Counted from the stretch's first letter, positions 19,538 to 29,905 are shown. The stretch: 64,000 bases of DNA from Phytophthora colocasiae (GCA_018806915.1 JAGKQI010000105.1:992001-1056000); one strand, 5' to 3'. The notes: generated from the sequence alone by a model not told the origin. A program made the numbers and translations.

Positions 19538-22096
19538 ATGGCAGACGTCGAGATGGAAGACAAGACGGCGCTGGACGACGCCACGGAGCGCAAGAAGGCG
19601 CTTCTTGTGTATAAGAGCAACCTCCAATCAGGATCAGACGATGACGATGACGCTTCAGACGACGACGAGGACGCGTCAGCCGTCCAAGGTTACGCGAGGC
19701 CCCCACCTTCGATGAACGCACCCCCATCGCCAACCAAACGTCCCGCAGCAATGCGTGAGGAAGAAGACGAAGAAGACGTGGAAGAGGATGAAGAGGGAGG
19801 TGTACAGGTGGAGAAGGATGACGACGAGTTGCTGAATGCGCCGTCCGACGACGACCTGGACAGCACAGCCACGCCTAGGCGCTCGGAGACCGACGAAGAC
19901 GACGATCTGCCGCCTGGGAGCGCGTCATCCTCTAAGGCGCCATCACCTGCTGTTGACGAAAAGAACAACGAGCTGAAGAAGACGCCAGCGCATAGTGAGA
20001 CGGACTCGGCGTCGGAAGCGGCTGCCAACCGCGCGCCGTCGCCCAGCCTCAGCAACGCCAGCTTTCAGCCAGTGGACGAGTCTACAACGCTAACGCTGAA
20101 GTCTGGCACATCCAATGTGGGGGCTATTATCGCTGCTCGTCGCCGCACTGTTGCGCGTAAGGAGTGTGAGGCGTGCCACGAGCCTCGCAATGGACGACGC
20201 GCGCTGCTGTGCGTGCAGTGCAAGTGCATGTATCACTCAAGCTGTTTCCGGCAGCAGTTCCCCAAGCTCGCTCAGGGCGGCGCCAACCGTCAGTGGTATT
20301 GTCCAGAGTGTGAGCCGGTTGCCAAGAGCGCGGGGGCTGAGAAACCGCCTATTAACACACCACGCAAACAGCAACGTAGCGATTCTTCAGTCAAGGGCCG
20401 GAATAGTCGCAGTTCCAAGTCTTTGTCGACCAAAGGTGATTTCGAGGACAGATCCGCTGTGGTGAGTGGTTTAACAGGTGCAGCAGCGGAGACAGAGGTG
20501 CAGCGCTTGATGGATCTAGCGTTGCGCGGTGGAAAGAATATCAACGCCACAATACTGGAGCAGACCGGGGAGATGTTGCATATCACGCGGACTCTGACTA
20601 AGGAGATCACAAGTGTCATGGGATTGAATTGGCTTGAAAAATCCACTAGAGCCGCCAACGGGAATATTGACGTCGCTAGCGCCGAGAACAGTAACAGCGA
20701 CGACAAGCGTGAGCAGCAACAGCAGCAGCCAGTGGCGTCCCCGTCCCCGCCCCCACCTCCGTTCCTGTTAGTCCCTTCATCGTCTTCAACACACGCGTCT
20801 TCTGCCGCTTCTTCTCAAATTGTTGCGACAGACGATGTAAGTGCCAGCAACAGTAATGGAACGTGGAACAACCCAGCAGCAGCAGCAGGAGGAGCAGCAT
20901 CAGAGAAGGATATTCTGCTTCGACGTGTTCACAGCGGCTTGGATTCTTTGAAGCAATTACTAGAGCAGCTACAGGTTGCTGGCATCCAGTTCGAGGTTGA
21001 TCTGATTAAAGAGGCGAAGGCAACCCCCAACCAAGACCGCAAGCCAGCATCCTCCAGTGGATCTAGGAAGCAGGCAACAGGAACAGCAGGCCGGTCTGCA
21101 TCAGGATCAAAGGGAAAGAGCGGTGCCAGCCGCTTGTATTCATCAAAGCAGATCCAGAAGTTGGAGGAATGGTATCAGCGGTCCTCTCGGCCCGAGTCTA
21201 GTGAGATCCACTCGATGTACCGCATTATTAATTGCCAAGAGTATGCAGATCCAGAATTGCAGCCGGAAGGCATCTCAGTGAAGCAAATCCGCATTTGGTT
21301 TGACAACCGACGCGCGAAGGAACGTCTCGATTACATGCGCTTGAAGATGAAGGATATTTCAACAACTGACATGGATGCTGACAGTGTCAAAAAGATGAAG
21401 GCTGCTTATATTGACGAGGCCAAGGAGGTGCTGGAGGCAAGAGTTTCTCGGATGCGTGAGAATGGACAAGGCTCTGGTCATGTCGTTGATGAAGCAGACA
21501 TGGCTTTGATCGCGAATACCGCTGATCAACCAATGCATGGAAGAGCTTTTAAATCGAGTTCGGGCGTATTGATGGGTATGACTAAAGATGGGCTTGATAG
21601 ACCCCATACTTCCAGTATTCCGAAGAAGCGGATTCGAATCGACCATGTTGCTTCTGTGAGGAAGGCACTCAAGGATGCTCGCGATGCTGGTAAAAGTGAA
21701 GAAGAAACCAAGGCACTGCGCCTTGCAGCGATCGAGCGTGCGCGTGAGAGGTTACATGTTCCATACAGAAATGCGCGTACTGGAGCGTCTAAGCCGCTGG
21801 GAAAAGATGAGCTGTCACACATCAAGATGAAAATGCTGAAGTTGCTGGAGGAAGATGCTTCTGCTGAAGAAATTACTGATCTCATCGAGTTGCTGCTGTC
21901 ACTTACCATCCCTCGTGCCGTACTGGTTGAGTCGGATCTTCAGCAGCAGTTGGAATTGGTTCTGATGGCGCACAAAGATAACAAAGAGCTTGTGCGCCAG
22001 ACGAAGAAATTGCAAGAAGAATTTAATTCGATCGTGGAGAACGGGGATGCACCAGGCGTGGTGGCAGCAATGTCTGGGGAGAGTGGTACCACCTAG
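19538..22096 (+). CDS. PHD-finger and homeodomain protein (5' part, up to an in-frame TAG)
   Basis: A predicted nuclear chromatin/transcription factor. ATG at 19538 opens 852 codons. An acidic Ser-rich N terminus (~residues 1-170) leads to a PHD-type C4HC3 zinc finger (~209-258: CEACHEP, CVQCKCMYHSSC, WYCPEC), which in this fold reads histone H3 tails. Gln, Pro and Ala runs follow. A homeodomain (~535-605) has the recognition helix KQIRIWFDNRRAKERL with an enlarged loop (atypical/TALE-like). A basic helical region then ends at TAG 22094-22096. The same frame continues open beyond the stop for 328 codons with two more homeodomains, so the gene is probably one unit. Confidence 0.88.
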   Translation: MADVEMEDKTALDDATERKKALLVYKSNLQSGSDDDDDASDDDEDASAVQGYARPPPSMNAPPSPTKRPAAMREEEDEEDVEEDEEGGVQVEKDDDELLNAPSDDDLDSTATPRRSETDEDDDLPPGSASSSKAPSPAVDEKNNELKKTPAHSETDSASEAAANRAPSPSLSNASFQPVDESTTLTLKSGTSNVGAIIAARRRTVARKECEACHEPRNGRRALLCVQCKCMYHSSCFRQQFPKLAQGGANRQWYCPECEPVAKSAGAEKPPINTPRKQQRSDSSVKGRNSRSSKSLSTKGDFEDRSAVVSGLTGAAAETEVQRLMDLALRGGKNINATILEQTGEMLHITRTLTKEITSVMGLNWLEKSTRAANGNIDVASAENSNSDDKREQQQQQPVASPSPPPPPFLLVPSSSSTHASSAASSQIVATDDVSASNSNGTWNNPAAAAGGAASEKDILLRRVHSGLDSLKQLLEQLQVAGIQFEVDLIKEAKATPNQDRKPASSSGSRKQATGTAGRSASGSKGKSGASRLYSSKQIQKLEEWYQRSSRPESSEIHSMYRIINCQEYADPELQPEGISVKQIRIWFDNRRAKERLDYMRLKMKDISTTDMDADSVKKMKAAYIDEAKEVLEARVSRMRENGQGSGHVVDEADMALIANTADQPMHGRAFKSSSGVLMGMTKDGLDRPHTSSIPKKRIRIDHVASVRKALKDARDAGKSEEETKALRLAAIERARERLHVPYRNARTGASKPLGKDELSHIKMKMLKLLEEDASAEEITDLIELLLSLTIPRAVLVESDLQQQLELVLMAHKDNKELVRQTKKLQEEFNSIVENGDAPGVVAAMSGESGTT

Positions 22097-23080
22097 AAAT
22101 TGAAGGAGAAATCGCGGTCGCTATTGCTGAGTGTGGATACGGAATCTCTGCCTGGAACTCCTGGCTCTTCACCAGTTTCTGGTCCAACGCCTTCACCCGA
22201 GTCGCGGCGGCCGCGTGTGAAGTTCTCCCTGGCTCAACTGGTGAAGCTCGAGAAATATTTCCACAAAGAAGACACGCCCAGCAAAAAGAAGCTTGACAAG
22301 ATCGCTGCACGACTTAATGGAATTGCGTCTCTAGATCCGTCCAGTGATGCTGCACAAAGGTCCATTGACTACAAGCAGATCCGCTGCTGGTTCTACAAGC
22401 GGCGGTCGGCAAACCAACCGCCTCAGGCTCTAAGTGGCGCGGACCTGCACATGGACGACGGTGCCTCGAGTTCAAGCTCCAGTGACACCGAGTCTGATGA
22501 TGATAACAAATCGGAAAAGGGATCCAAGAGCCGTTCCAAATCGAACTTGAAGACCTCAACTCCTCCTGGTAGCGGCTCTGCGATAAAGCGTAAAGCTACT
22601 ACAAGTGACGACCAAAACAGCGCGAAACGTCCTAAACAGGAAATGCCAGCAACTTCTATCGCAGAGAACAAGGAAGCAGCAGCAAACATTAGGAGTGATG
22701 ATGACTCTACGGGAAGCATACACGCGGGGCGGATCTTCAACATGAAGCAGCTTGCAACCATCATCGAAGAGTATGAGAAGAACCCACGGCCGTCTGTGAC
22801 TCGACTAGAGGAACTGCAAAAGGTGCTGAACCAGGACGACCACACTGACGAGTACTCTGCTAGTACACTTGGGGTAACGAAGCAACAGATCAAGACGTGG
22901 TTCTCTAATCGCCGCGCAAAGGAGCGTCTGGACCTGATCAAGATGAAAATCAAGGAGACGCGGGTAGGCCTCCAGGGTAGCAGTGGCTCTGACACTGACG
23001 GACATGATGAAGCAGAAATGGCTGTGGTCGGTCAAGCTAACACTCCTAACGAGGCAGAGGATATGAAAGTCGACGGATGA
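22097..23080 (+). CDS. double-homeodomain segment in frame after the TAG
   Basis: 327 codons plus TGA, in the same frame as 19538-22096 and starting right after its TAG with no ATG nearby. It contains two homeodomain-like folds: VKFSLAQLVKLEKYFHKEDT ... IDYKQIRCWFYKRRSANQ, and FNMKQLATIIEEYEKN ... VTKQQIKTWFSNRRAKERLD. An acidic Ser linker and a putative nuclear signal (IKRKATTSDDQNSAKRPKQE) lie between. Possible readings are one protein of ~1180 residues with a nonsense allele or sequencing error at 22094, stop readthrough, an unrecognised intron, or a separate gene lacking a good start. Confidence 0.8.
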   Translation, partial: KLKEKSRSLLLSVDTESLPGTPGSSPVSGPTPSPESRRPRVKFSLAQLVKLEKYFHKEDTPSKKKLDKIAARLNGIASLDPSSDAAQRSIDYKQIRCWFYKRRSANQPPQALSGADLHMDDGASSSSSSDTESDDDNKSEKGSKSRSKSNLKTSTPPGSGSAIKRKATTSDDQNSAKRPKQEMPATSIAENKEAAANIRSDDDSTGSIHAGRIFNMKQLATIIEEYEKNPRPSVTRLEELQKVLNQDDHTDEYSASTLGVTKQQIKTWFSNRRAKERLDLIKMKIKETRVGLQGSSGSDTDGHDEAEMAVVGQANTPNEAEDMKVDG

Positions 23081-23159
23081 ATAGGAGTTGAATAGCTTTT
23101 GAGGTTCTAATGTGCTTTGACACTTCAGTTTATCGCTATCTCTTTGGTGCTTGCTCTCT

Positions 23160-24066
23160 CTAGTTTAGCTGAGGATGACAAAGCTCTTCGATCGCGACAG
23201 GCAAAGCGACTGTATCAACAAGTTTGACCATTCGATACGAGGACTCGACGGACGTGATCGACTGCTTCAACGTCTTGCTCAGCTCTGCGTCGTCCAACGT
23301 GTCAAGCTGACGAAGCAAAGGGAAAAGACCGCCATAGTGTGTGACCAGCTCAGCTGCCATCTCATCAGTCAAGTCGCCCACCCTTGGAAGTCTTTTCCAC
23401 TTGTGGCCGCATAACGCGTGGAAGTCCGGAAGCAGCTTCGGTTGTAGCCCAAATCTTCCTCGCAGATTGCGCTCGCGAATGTATCGGCGCTTGGATGGTT
23501 GGTAGATCTCCACGACGGCAGGTGACAGATCGTCTTGTGCTTCTCCACTGTCACCGTCGTGCACAAGCTGCAAAAAATCGTTATCATTGGAGATAACCAG
23601 CACATCCATACCAGCACCCGTGTACTGCTTCGAATAGGACGCGATGACGTCGTCCGCTTCCATACCCGCGCGCTTGATGCAGTTCACACCCGCCGCAGTC
23701 AGAACTTCCTTCGCATAAGCGAATTGGGGCAAGAGCGAGCGTGGTGTTGGAGCTCTATCGCTCTTGTAAGTTGGCTGCATAAGTCTCCTGGTTGTAGGAC
23801 GCTGTCTCGAGTCAAAAATGACAGAAATGTGCTCAGGCGCGTGCGTCTTGTCCATCCGTCGCAGCAGACGCAGCAGACCGTCCACTGCGCCGGTCCTCAC
23901 CGTCCTGCTCGACAGTGCACAGCGGATCGTAGAAGTGGTGGAGCGCATTGTTGCCGTCCACCAGGATACTCTTCTTACGGTAAACAGGAGCTTCTTCAGC
24001 CACTGGCAACGTCGAGAGCGAACGTCGGCAGTTGGCGATTCGATTGCGCAGCTGGACGCCTTTCAT
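23160..24066 (-). CDS. 5'-3' exonuclease (Pol I N-domain/FEN-like), probably mitochondrial, one frameshift
   Basis: ATG at 24066 (minus) gives MKGVQLRNRIANCRRSLST, an Arg/Ser-rich presequence-like start, then ILVDGNNALHHFYDPL. The frame is lost near 23910 and resumes with GAVDGLLRLLRRMDKTHAPE and VIFDSRQRPTTRR, AGMEADDVIASYSKQ and VLVISNDNDFLQLV, all 5'-nuclease motifs, to TAG at 23160. Where the family has G-D-x-S-D metal ligands (LCGDxSDNxPGV), this protein reads LCGHKWKRLPRVGDLTD, so two Asp appear lost and activity is doubtful. The break could be one indel or an assembly error. Read divergently from the kinase gene. Confidence 0.8.
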
Positions 24067-24288
24067 TATTGACTGACATGACCAGGTATACTTTATAAAA
24101 GAATAGGGTCACTATTATCCGGAATACAATACCACAGCACATTATGGCCGAAAGGGAGTCGTTCCTGCCAGTGACAGAAGCCGTCGCCCAGCGCCACCTC
24201 GAGTCGCATCTGCTCCGCTGTGACTTTCTTCCCATTCTATGCAGCCCAACGACTGCTGTCGTGTCTGGGTTACTCGCATTCTGTCCGT

Positions 24289-25586
24289 ATGCAGAGTGGC
24301 CGAATGTAAGCGATTCCTCAATTTGACACACTAGTTTTCGGTAGCTGACTCAAGTATGTTCTGTACTGTTAGAGTGGTGGTAGGCTCAGAGATCGCACAA
24401 GGGGGCTTCTCCTACGTATATAAAGCCAGAGATACCGACACAGGGGAAGCTTTCGCACTCAAGAAGATTCTATGTCAAACCGACGAGCAGGTGCAGCTAG
24501 CGAAGGCGGAGATCAAAGCTCATAAGTCATTCGCACATCCAAACATCATGTCACTCAGTGACTATGCGGTGGTGTCCACTGGGCCAGAGACTTTTGAGTA
24601 TTATTTGCTCTTCCCGTTCATGGAGGTTCTGTCATATTGCTGCTTTGTTTAGCTAGTACATGGAATTAGTTGCTGACATTTTTTTTTTTACTTGTTGCCA
24701 ACAGAACGGGACGCTACGAGCTATGATTGACACTGCAATCAGGTACGGAGCTGAACTACACAAGTGCAAATGGGTATATACTGAATACGTCCTGCTTGCT
24801 ATGAAACCAGCCAAGACGTGCGGATCCAAGAGGGACAGATTCTTGACATGTTCCTTCAGATTTGCAGGGCTGTAGCTGAACTGCATTCTAAGTCACCCCC
24901 ACTCGCACATCGTGATATCAAGGTACTGACTGCTACGAATGCAAACTGTTCGGTTGAATGTGCTTTTAACTCGTCTCTTTCTTTTGCAGCCAGAGAATAT
25001 CATGCTTTCGGACGAGGGCGAGCCACTGCTGACAGACTTTGGCTCCGTTACCACAGCGGACGTCACCATATCCAAACGCTCAGACGCTTTGTTGCTTCAA
25101 GAACTTGCAGCACAACAGAGCTCCATGGCTTATCGTGCACCAGGTAGGCCAGCCGAACTTTAGCTCTTTGGTACTTCACAAACATATCTGTTTCTCTCTG
25201 TTCTACATATGTAGAGCTCTACGATGTACCGGATAACGCACACATTTCCAGCGCCACCGATGTATGGTCGTTGGGCTGTTTGCTGTATGCCATGGCGTTT
25301 GGGTACTCTCCGTTTGAATGCTCCTTCTACGATTCGGGCGTCGTGCGCGTTGTCGAGTGCACGTACTTGGCGGTTATCGGGCCGATCAAGTTCCCGAAGA
25401 ACTGCTCATATTCGCCTAAATTCTGCGAGTTGATTCGGTACGTCTGCACCTACGACATCAATTTTTGACGTGTCGATTTAATGAATTGTTGTGCCTATTG
25501 CTGGCAGGTGGATCCTGACTCAAGACGTGACTTTGCGGCCCTCCATATTCGATGTGATTGAGCGGCTCCACAGTCTGAATGAGTAA
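24289..25586 (+). CDS. Ser/Thr protein kinase, STK16/NAK family-like, 7 exons
   Basis: Exons 24289-24305, 24373-24625, 24705-24742, 24811-24922, 24990-25143, 25215-25437 and 25508-25586 join in frame to 291 residues, almost only a kinase domain. Visible motifs are the glycine loop GSEIAQGGFSYVYKARD, AFALKKI (VAIK Lys), HRDIKPENIMLS (catalytic loop, split by intron 4), DFGS, SMAYRAPELYD and TDVWSLGCLLYAMAFGYSPF. The SFVY-type loop and the APELY/DVWSLGC layout match STK16/NAK kinases, which act around Golgi, membrane trafficking and endocytosis. The ATG at 24289 was chosen because only this frame splices in phase at GTAAGC (24306). A TATAAAA lies ~200 bp upstream. Confidence 0.88.
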
Positions 25587-25600
25587 TTGAGTAGCAAGGC

Positions 25601-25691
25601 GGTTTGCTATGCTGGTGCCGTTTAATGGTATTGACTAATGGATTTTTTTGGTTTGCTATGCTGGTGCCGTTTAATGGTATTGACTAATGGA
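25601..25691. repeat. 42-bp direct repeat in the kinase 3' region
   Basis: 25601-25642 and 25650-25691 are identical (GGTTTGCTATGCTGGTGCCG...), separated by a 7-T spacer, just after the kinase stop. The tandem duplication is recent, judging by zero differences. Confidence 0.92.
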
Positions 25692-25934
25692 ACGCCATAG
25701 CATGGTTTTACCTTTGATACTTGCACTAACGTTGCAGCGTAAATGAAACTGTTGCATCCACACTTTTCCAGCAGGTAGATAAGTCGATACTGAGGAAGAT
25801 AATAATGCATTCATTCACATGCACCTAAGTTTTACATCTTGGACGTTTGCCGTTGATTGCCATGATTCTTGTGAATTCGATTTTCAACCAATCAAAAACA
25901 ACCATCGAGCCAGATGGTGAACCCTTTTGCCCGC

Positions 25935-25961
25935 AAGTGGGCAGACAGTGTCTGCCCACTT
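25935..25961. promoter_or_regulatory. perfect 13-bp palindromic arms with 1-bp centre upstream of the J-protein gene
   Basis: AAGTGGGCAGACA, one G, then its exact reverse complement, 88 bp before the J-protein ATG. It could bind a symmetric dimeric factor or form a cruciform. A further TGTCTGCC-like half-site overlaps its right side. A CCAAT motif lies ~40 bp upstream of it. Confidence 0.6.
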
Positions 25962-26049
25962 GTCTGCCAGACACCTACCCGACGTTCAACTAAAAGGAAG
26001 GAAGCGAAGGATCAGAGGCAGAAGTTAATTAGGGAATCACTCACTCGCG

Positions 26050-27082
26050 ATGGCCGTCGGCAAGTCCAAGGGAAACGCGAAGCTCTCGGAGAGGGACATG
26101 GAGCAGCATCGCGAGTACATGAAGAAGTACAAAATGCAGTCGAGCGACCTGGACAAGCACGAGATGCGCTATAAGGACCACTACGAGCTGCTGGGCATCA
26201 CGCGTGAGGCCTCCCACACGGAGGTAAGTTAACTACTACTGAATAAGCAACTAATGATACGAATAGACTACTAAATACTCCTTCCTGTACGTGTGCGTAT
26301 AGATCCGGAAGGCCTACCGCAAGCTGGCGCTCAAGTGCCACCCGGACAGGAAACCGTCGGCCGAGGCGTTGGCCCGATGGGAAGGCGTGCCAGCAGCCTA
26401 CGCAGTCTTGTCGAATCCGAACGACCGCACTGAGTATGACGCCACCTTACCGACCCGTGATGCGCTTGTGGAGTTTTACCGCGCTTACAACCCAGCCAAG
26501 TTGGACAATGCCACTATCCAGACGATCATCGACGGCTGGTACGGCCGCGAGGTGGAGCTCTTCGAGATGCTCAACGCAAAGTATGAAGTGGCTCCACACC
26601 AAGGAACCACCAAGTCGGCGCAGCGTGCTGCTGCGATGTCAGTGTCCCGCGAGAAGGCGCACAAGATCGCGACAGACAACCAGACGTCCAAGTCGAAGGA
26701 CGCCGCCAACGCGGAGATCACGTGGACGGGCACCATCGGGTCAGCTTTCTGCTGCAAGAGCGTGATATCTCGCATGTTCAGCACCACTTACTACGAAGTG
26801 GACACAACCAGCCCAGGCTTCCTGGCATCTCATGGCGCCTCAGACACACCTGGTCAGGCTGTGCCTATCAATCTGCAGTCCCCCGCGACACCCTCGCAGT
26901 TGTCGCAGCCTGTAAGTCCGGAGTTCGATCCGCCCGCTGACACAGACAACTCGTCCACTGCAACGACTTCTGACGGATCACCGCCCAGTGGAGATGACAG
27001 CTGCGCAAGGTCAGGGAAAGGCTTTAGCGCTTCTCCTCCTGCCCCACGGGCGGCTCAATCGAACATTGCGGTGGCTAGCTAA
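26050..27082 (+). CDS. J-domain (DnaJ/HSP40) co-chaperone, 2 exons
   Basis: Exons 26050-26223 and 26303-27082 (GTAAGT...TATAG intron) give 317 residues. The J-domain spans ~residues 42-105: DHYELLGITREASHTEIRKA then LALKCHPDRKPSAEA, with the invariant HPD that stimulates Hsp70 ATPase. There is no Gly/Phe-rich or zinc-finger region, so it is a type III (J-only) protein. The middle (IIDGWYGREVELFEMLNAKY) looks helical and the C-terminal ~110 residues are Ser/Pro/Thr-rich and probably disordered. The specific partner is unknown. Confidence 0.9.
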
Positions 27083-27294
27083 AGCAGAAGCTGCTGGAGA
27101 TGCAGCAACCCTTTTCGGGCTGCTGTTCTCACGTTTTCACATCCTTATTGGTGTCAGGGTAGATGCCGAATAAATTATCAATGTGTTCCAAGTAGTAGTA
27201 GTGTATGCCTACGTCTGCAAACGAGTCCTCGCAAACTGACGCGATTCAGTAGTAGTAATAGTTGATGCTGTGTCATCTTGATCCCTTCGTCAAC

Positions 27295-28416
27295 CTACGC
27301 GAAATCTGCCAACGGCTCCGAGGAAAGAGAGAGCGACCACGAGATTGCTGCTCCCTTGCTCCACTCGAGCTCTGATTCCTTCATCCAGTCGTTCATCCAG
27401 CTGAACTTCTTCAGACTCGCCTGAGTACATGATTTGGATGCACTTGGTGTGCTAGAAAACTCGCTCTGCGATAGATCCGTCAAAGCCAGATCTACAAAAG
27501 CGGATGGGTCGTTCCATTCGTCAGCACTCAGTGGGGAAGGTGACTGGTCCATTGGAAATCCCTTGAAGAAACTGAGTGCGTCCTTCATGGACGGAGCGCT
27601 CGAGTCCTCTTCGACTTTCGCTTCCAAATTGTTGTCTGCTGTATCAACTTCGACTTTCACCACAGACGTGCGTGTGATGAGACTAGAGACCGGAGGCAGC
27701 ACAACTGGTGCAGCTTCGGTTTTCTTGTTCGCTGCTTGTTGCGGAGCGATGGCTGTAGTCTTCGGGGTGTTGTTCGTCGAGACGGGAGTAAAAGCAACAT
27801 TCTGCCCGATCTTCTTGGCGAACTTAATAAACTCGCGGACCCAGTAGTCTGCCTCAGCAGCTTTGAGCTCCTGGATGTTGAGGTTGGGTCCGAACTTGCA
27901 GCGATACTGGACGTGCCAGTAGTAGTGGTTGCGCAGGTTGGAGATCTGCTTTTGGAGCTTCACGTGCAGGTTGTAGCAGTAATTCTTCTCGCGCTGGTAA
28001 AAGAAGTTCTGCTTGCCGATAGCCTGGCCCACATACCTTTTGGTCACGCGAAGCGGGTCGCACTGGAGCATGTTGGCCATGAACACGCGCAGGTGCAGCC
28101 CGTCCGCAAGCGGCAGTGCTCCCAGCTTGAACTGCTTCATGAGTAGGTCCGCGTACTTGTGCTCGTCGATGCTCCACTTGCCCTTGCGCGCACCTGTGTT
28201 TGACTGGTTCTTACTTTCCCGGAATAGGAGGACGTTGCCCACAGGTTCGTCGCAGACTTCGCAATGTGTCGCTGGCCACGAGTAAATGCAGCGCGGATGG
28301 AAGCGGTGGCCGCAGCCGTCCAGTTCCAGGATCGCTCCACAAGACTTGCAGGCCTCGCAGCGCGTCGAGTTTTCACCTTCATGTGCTGTAGCGGGGGCAG
28401 TGTCCAGATCCACCAT
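27295..28416 (-). CDS. RING-like zinc finger plus Myb-like domain protein
   Basis: 373 residues in one exon, ATG at 28416. Residues ~20-60 form a RING/PHD-like cross-brace: CEACKSCG, LDGCGHRFHPRCIYSW, CEVCDEPV. Residues ~78-145 (KGKWSIDEHKYADLLMKQFK ... MLQCDPLRVTKRYVGQAIGK) are a Myb-related domain that I associate with stramenopile proteins: W, then an E-rich helix, then an LRVTKR-type recognition helix. The C-terminal half is Ser/Thr/acidic, perhaps an activation region. The combination suggests a transcription factor or a DNA-bound ubiquitin ligase. A true E3 role is not shown. Confidence 0.8.
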   Translation of the reverse strand: MVDLDTAPATAHEGENSTRCEACKSCGAILELDGCGHRFHPRCIYSWPATHCEVCDEPVGNVLLFRESKNQSNTGARKGKWSIDEHKYADLLMKQFKLGALPLADGLHLRVFMANMLQCDPLRVTKRYVGQAIGKQNFFYQREKNYCYNLHVKLQKQISNLRNHYYWHVQYRCKFGPNLNIQELKAAEADYWVREFIKFAKKIGQNVAFTPVSTNNTPKTTAIAPQQAANKKTEAAPVVLPPVSSLITRTSVVKVEVDTADNNLEAKVEEDSSAPSMKDALSFFKGFPMDQSPSPLSADEWNDPSAFVDLALTDLSQSEFSSTPSASKSCTQASLKKFSWMNDWMKESELEWSKGAAISWSLSLSSEPLADFA

Positions 28417-28559
28417 GTCGCCCTACGATGTTGCTGGAGGAACGCAAATTGAAGAGTGAGCTGTTGTAGTGATTGATCAGCAGTGAGAACGTTCTTGAGA
28501 TGGACGCTGTGGATTGGACCAGAGCATCCGTACACGGATATCGATTTTAGCCAATTAAA

Positions 28560-29905
28560 TAATTGAAAATTATTTTAACCAATTAACGTTCATTTTGCTG
28601 CCGAGCCCAGCGAAGGTGGTTTGGGAGAGCGAGAAGTGCGTACAAGTGAGTCCTAGAACTTTTAGAGCACGATATAAGTTGGAGTGAATTAGTTAATAGC
28701 ATGACACGGAGCTATCCCCGCTCTATACATAAATTGAATCCTAACTTACCACCAGGAACGTGTGGCGGACATGCTTACTATGAATCGGTGATGTACATGT
28801 ATTGGAATACATTATCATCGGTGAAGGATGCGACGTTGAACGCAGTGCCAAACAGTACTTGAAAGCACTGAGCCAGCTGTACGACACGTCAGCGTCGATG
28901 GCCATATTAGGACACGAGTACACGTGCAGTGCACGGTGCAGGGCATGTAGATATTTCATAGATTGTAAAACGAGCACATGTTTGTATGACAGATACGCGT
29001 GTATGTGCATTATGTCAAATACTTAGCTGTACATGTATATGTATATGCACATGTACATGTTTGTACATGTGTATGTATAACCAGTATAGGATCAACGCCT
29101 GAATCATTTCAATTGCTGGTACGTGTACACATACGTGCACAAAATTTACATACACTGCGATACAACACACACACTTACCGCCGCGTAGCGGCGGCCCCCG
29201 GTTAATATGGAATGACTGTATACACTTATAATCTTTATAGACAGATACTTTGAGAGTAGATACATTTTTGCAATCAAATTATAGAGAGATGGCATTGACA
29301 GCCTCTATAAGTTGGTTTTGCGCGAACCCGCGCAAAGACACCACACTCCCCACATAGCGATCTCAGTGCTAAAACTTGGGATATATACAGAGAACCGATT
29401 GAAGCAGCTTGTGACGTGTTTACAGGGCGCTGTCTCACGTGCACGACGCACAAGGGCAAATATCTGCTTAAGCTGATGCGCGAAAACTGCTGCCTCGAAT
29501 GCGGCGGATCCGCGCAATTCGATAACGTGGCAGCCGTTTTACCGCGACGTATAGTTTTATTCGATTTAGTAGGTTGCCAAGGTCGTATTTTGCTGAGTTG
29601 GTACGGTAAATCTAATGCGTACAGTAGATGTTCATTTAAATACGACCGCTGTAATAGCGTAAGCAGTATCTTATCTAGTATATAAAACATGTTTACGCTA
29701 TGTTATAGGTCGTATTTAAACGCATAATAACGGTAAGATACCTTCTAATTTATACCGTATTTTAATTACGACCTGTAAAGAAGACTAAGAAAAGGCTGTA
29801 TTAGAGTGTAATGTGCTGATTGGTTAATTTTACATTTGATGTACAAAAACATCATTGTATGCCAGTGTGTGGCCGCGAGCATTCTGGTTGTCGACCCCCT
29901 GCATC
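28560..29905. other. intergenic region with foldback repeats and a short CxxC ORF
   Basis: No clear gene. It holds an ACATGTA-type low-complexity patch (29020-29080), a GC hairpin CCGCCGC-GTA-GCGGCGG (29178-29194) in an AT-rich context, another small hairpin (TTTGCGCG/CGCGCAAA, ~29316-29335), and a foldback at 29635-29720. A plus frame from about 29311 to 29685 has paired cysteines (RCLTCTTHKGKYLLKLMREN, then CCLECGG), zinc-ribbon-like but unsupported by a start codon. Confidence 0.6.
29635..29720. repeat. imperfect 28-bp inverted repeat, 30-bp loop
   Basis: Arms 29635-29662 and 29693-29720 share outer TTTAAATACGACC (13 of 13) and inner AGCGTAA. Two more GGTCGTATT/AATTACGACC copies flank them (29581, 29763), alternating in orientation. 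This layout suits a foldback or MITE-like element. Confidence 0.7.

Noticed and set aside
19690..20055. Minus-strand Ser-rich ORF opposite the PHD gene
   Set aside because: It mirrors the acidic coding strand (GAT/GAA codons read as Ser runs) and has no domain; shadow of 19538-22096.
24144..24326. 60-codon ORF starting MAERESFLPV upstream of the kinase
   Set aside because: It does not splice in phase to the kinase exon 2, whereas the ATG at 24289 does.
29311..29685. Zinc-ribbon gene (CLTC ... CCLECGG)
   Set aside because: Paired cysteines only, no start codon in a good position and no homologue recognised; kept only as a note in the spacer.
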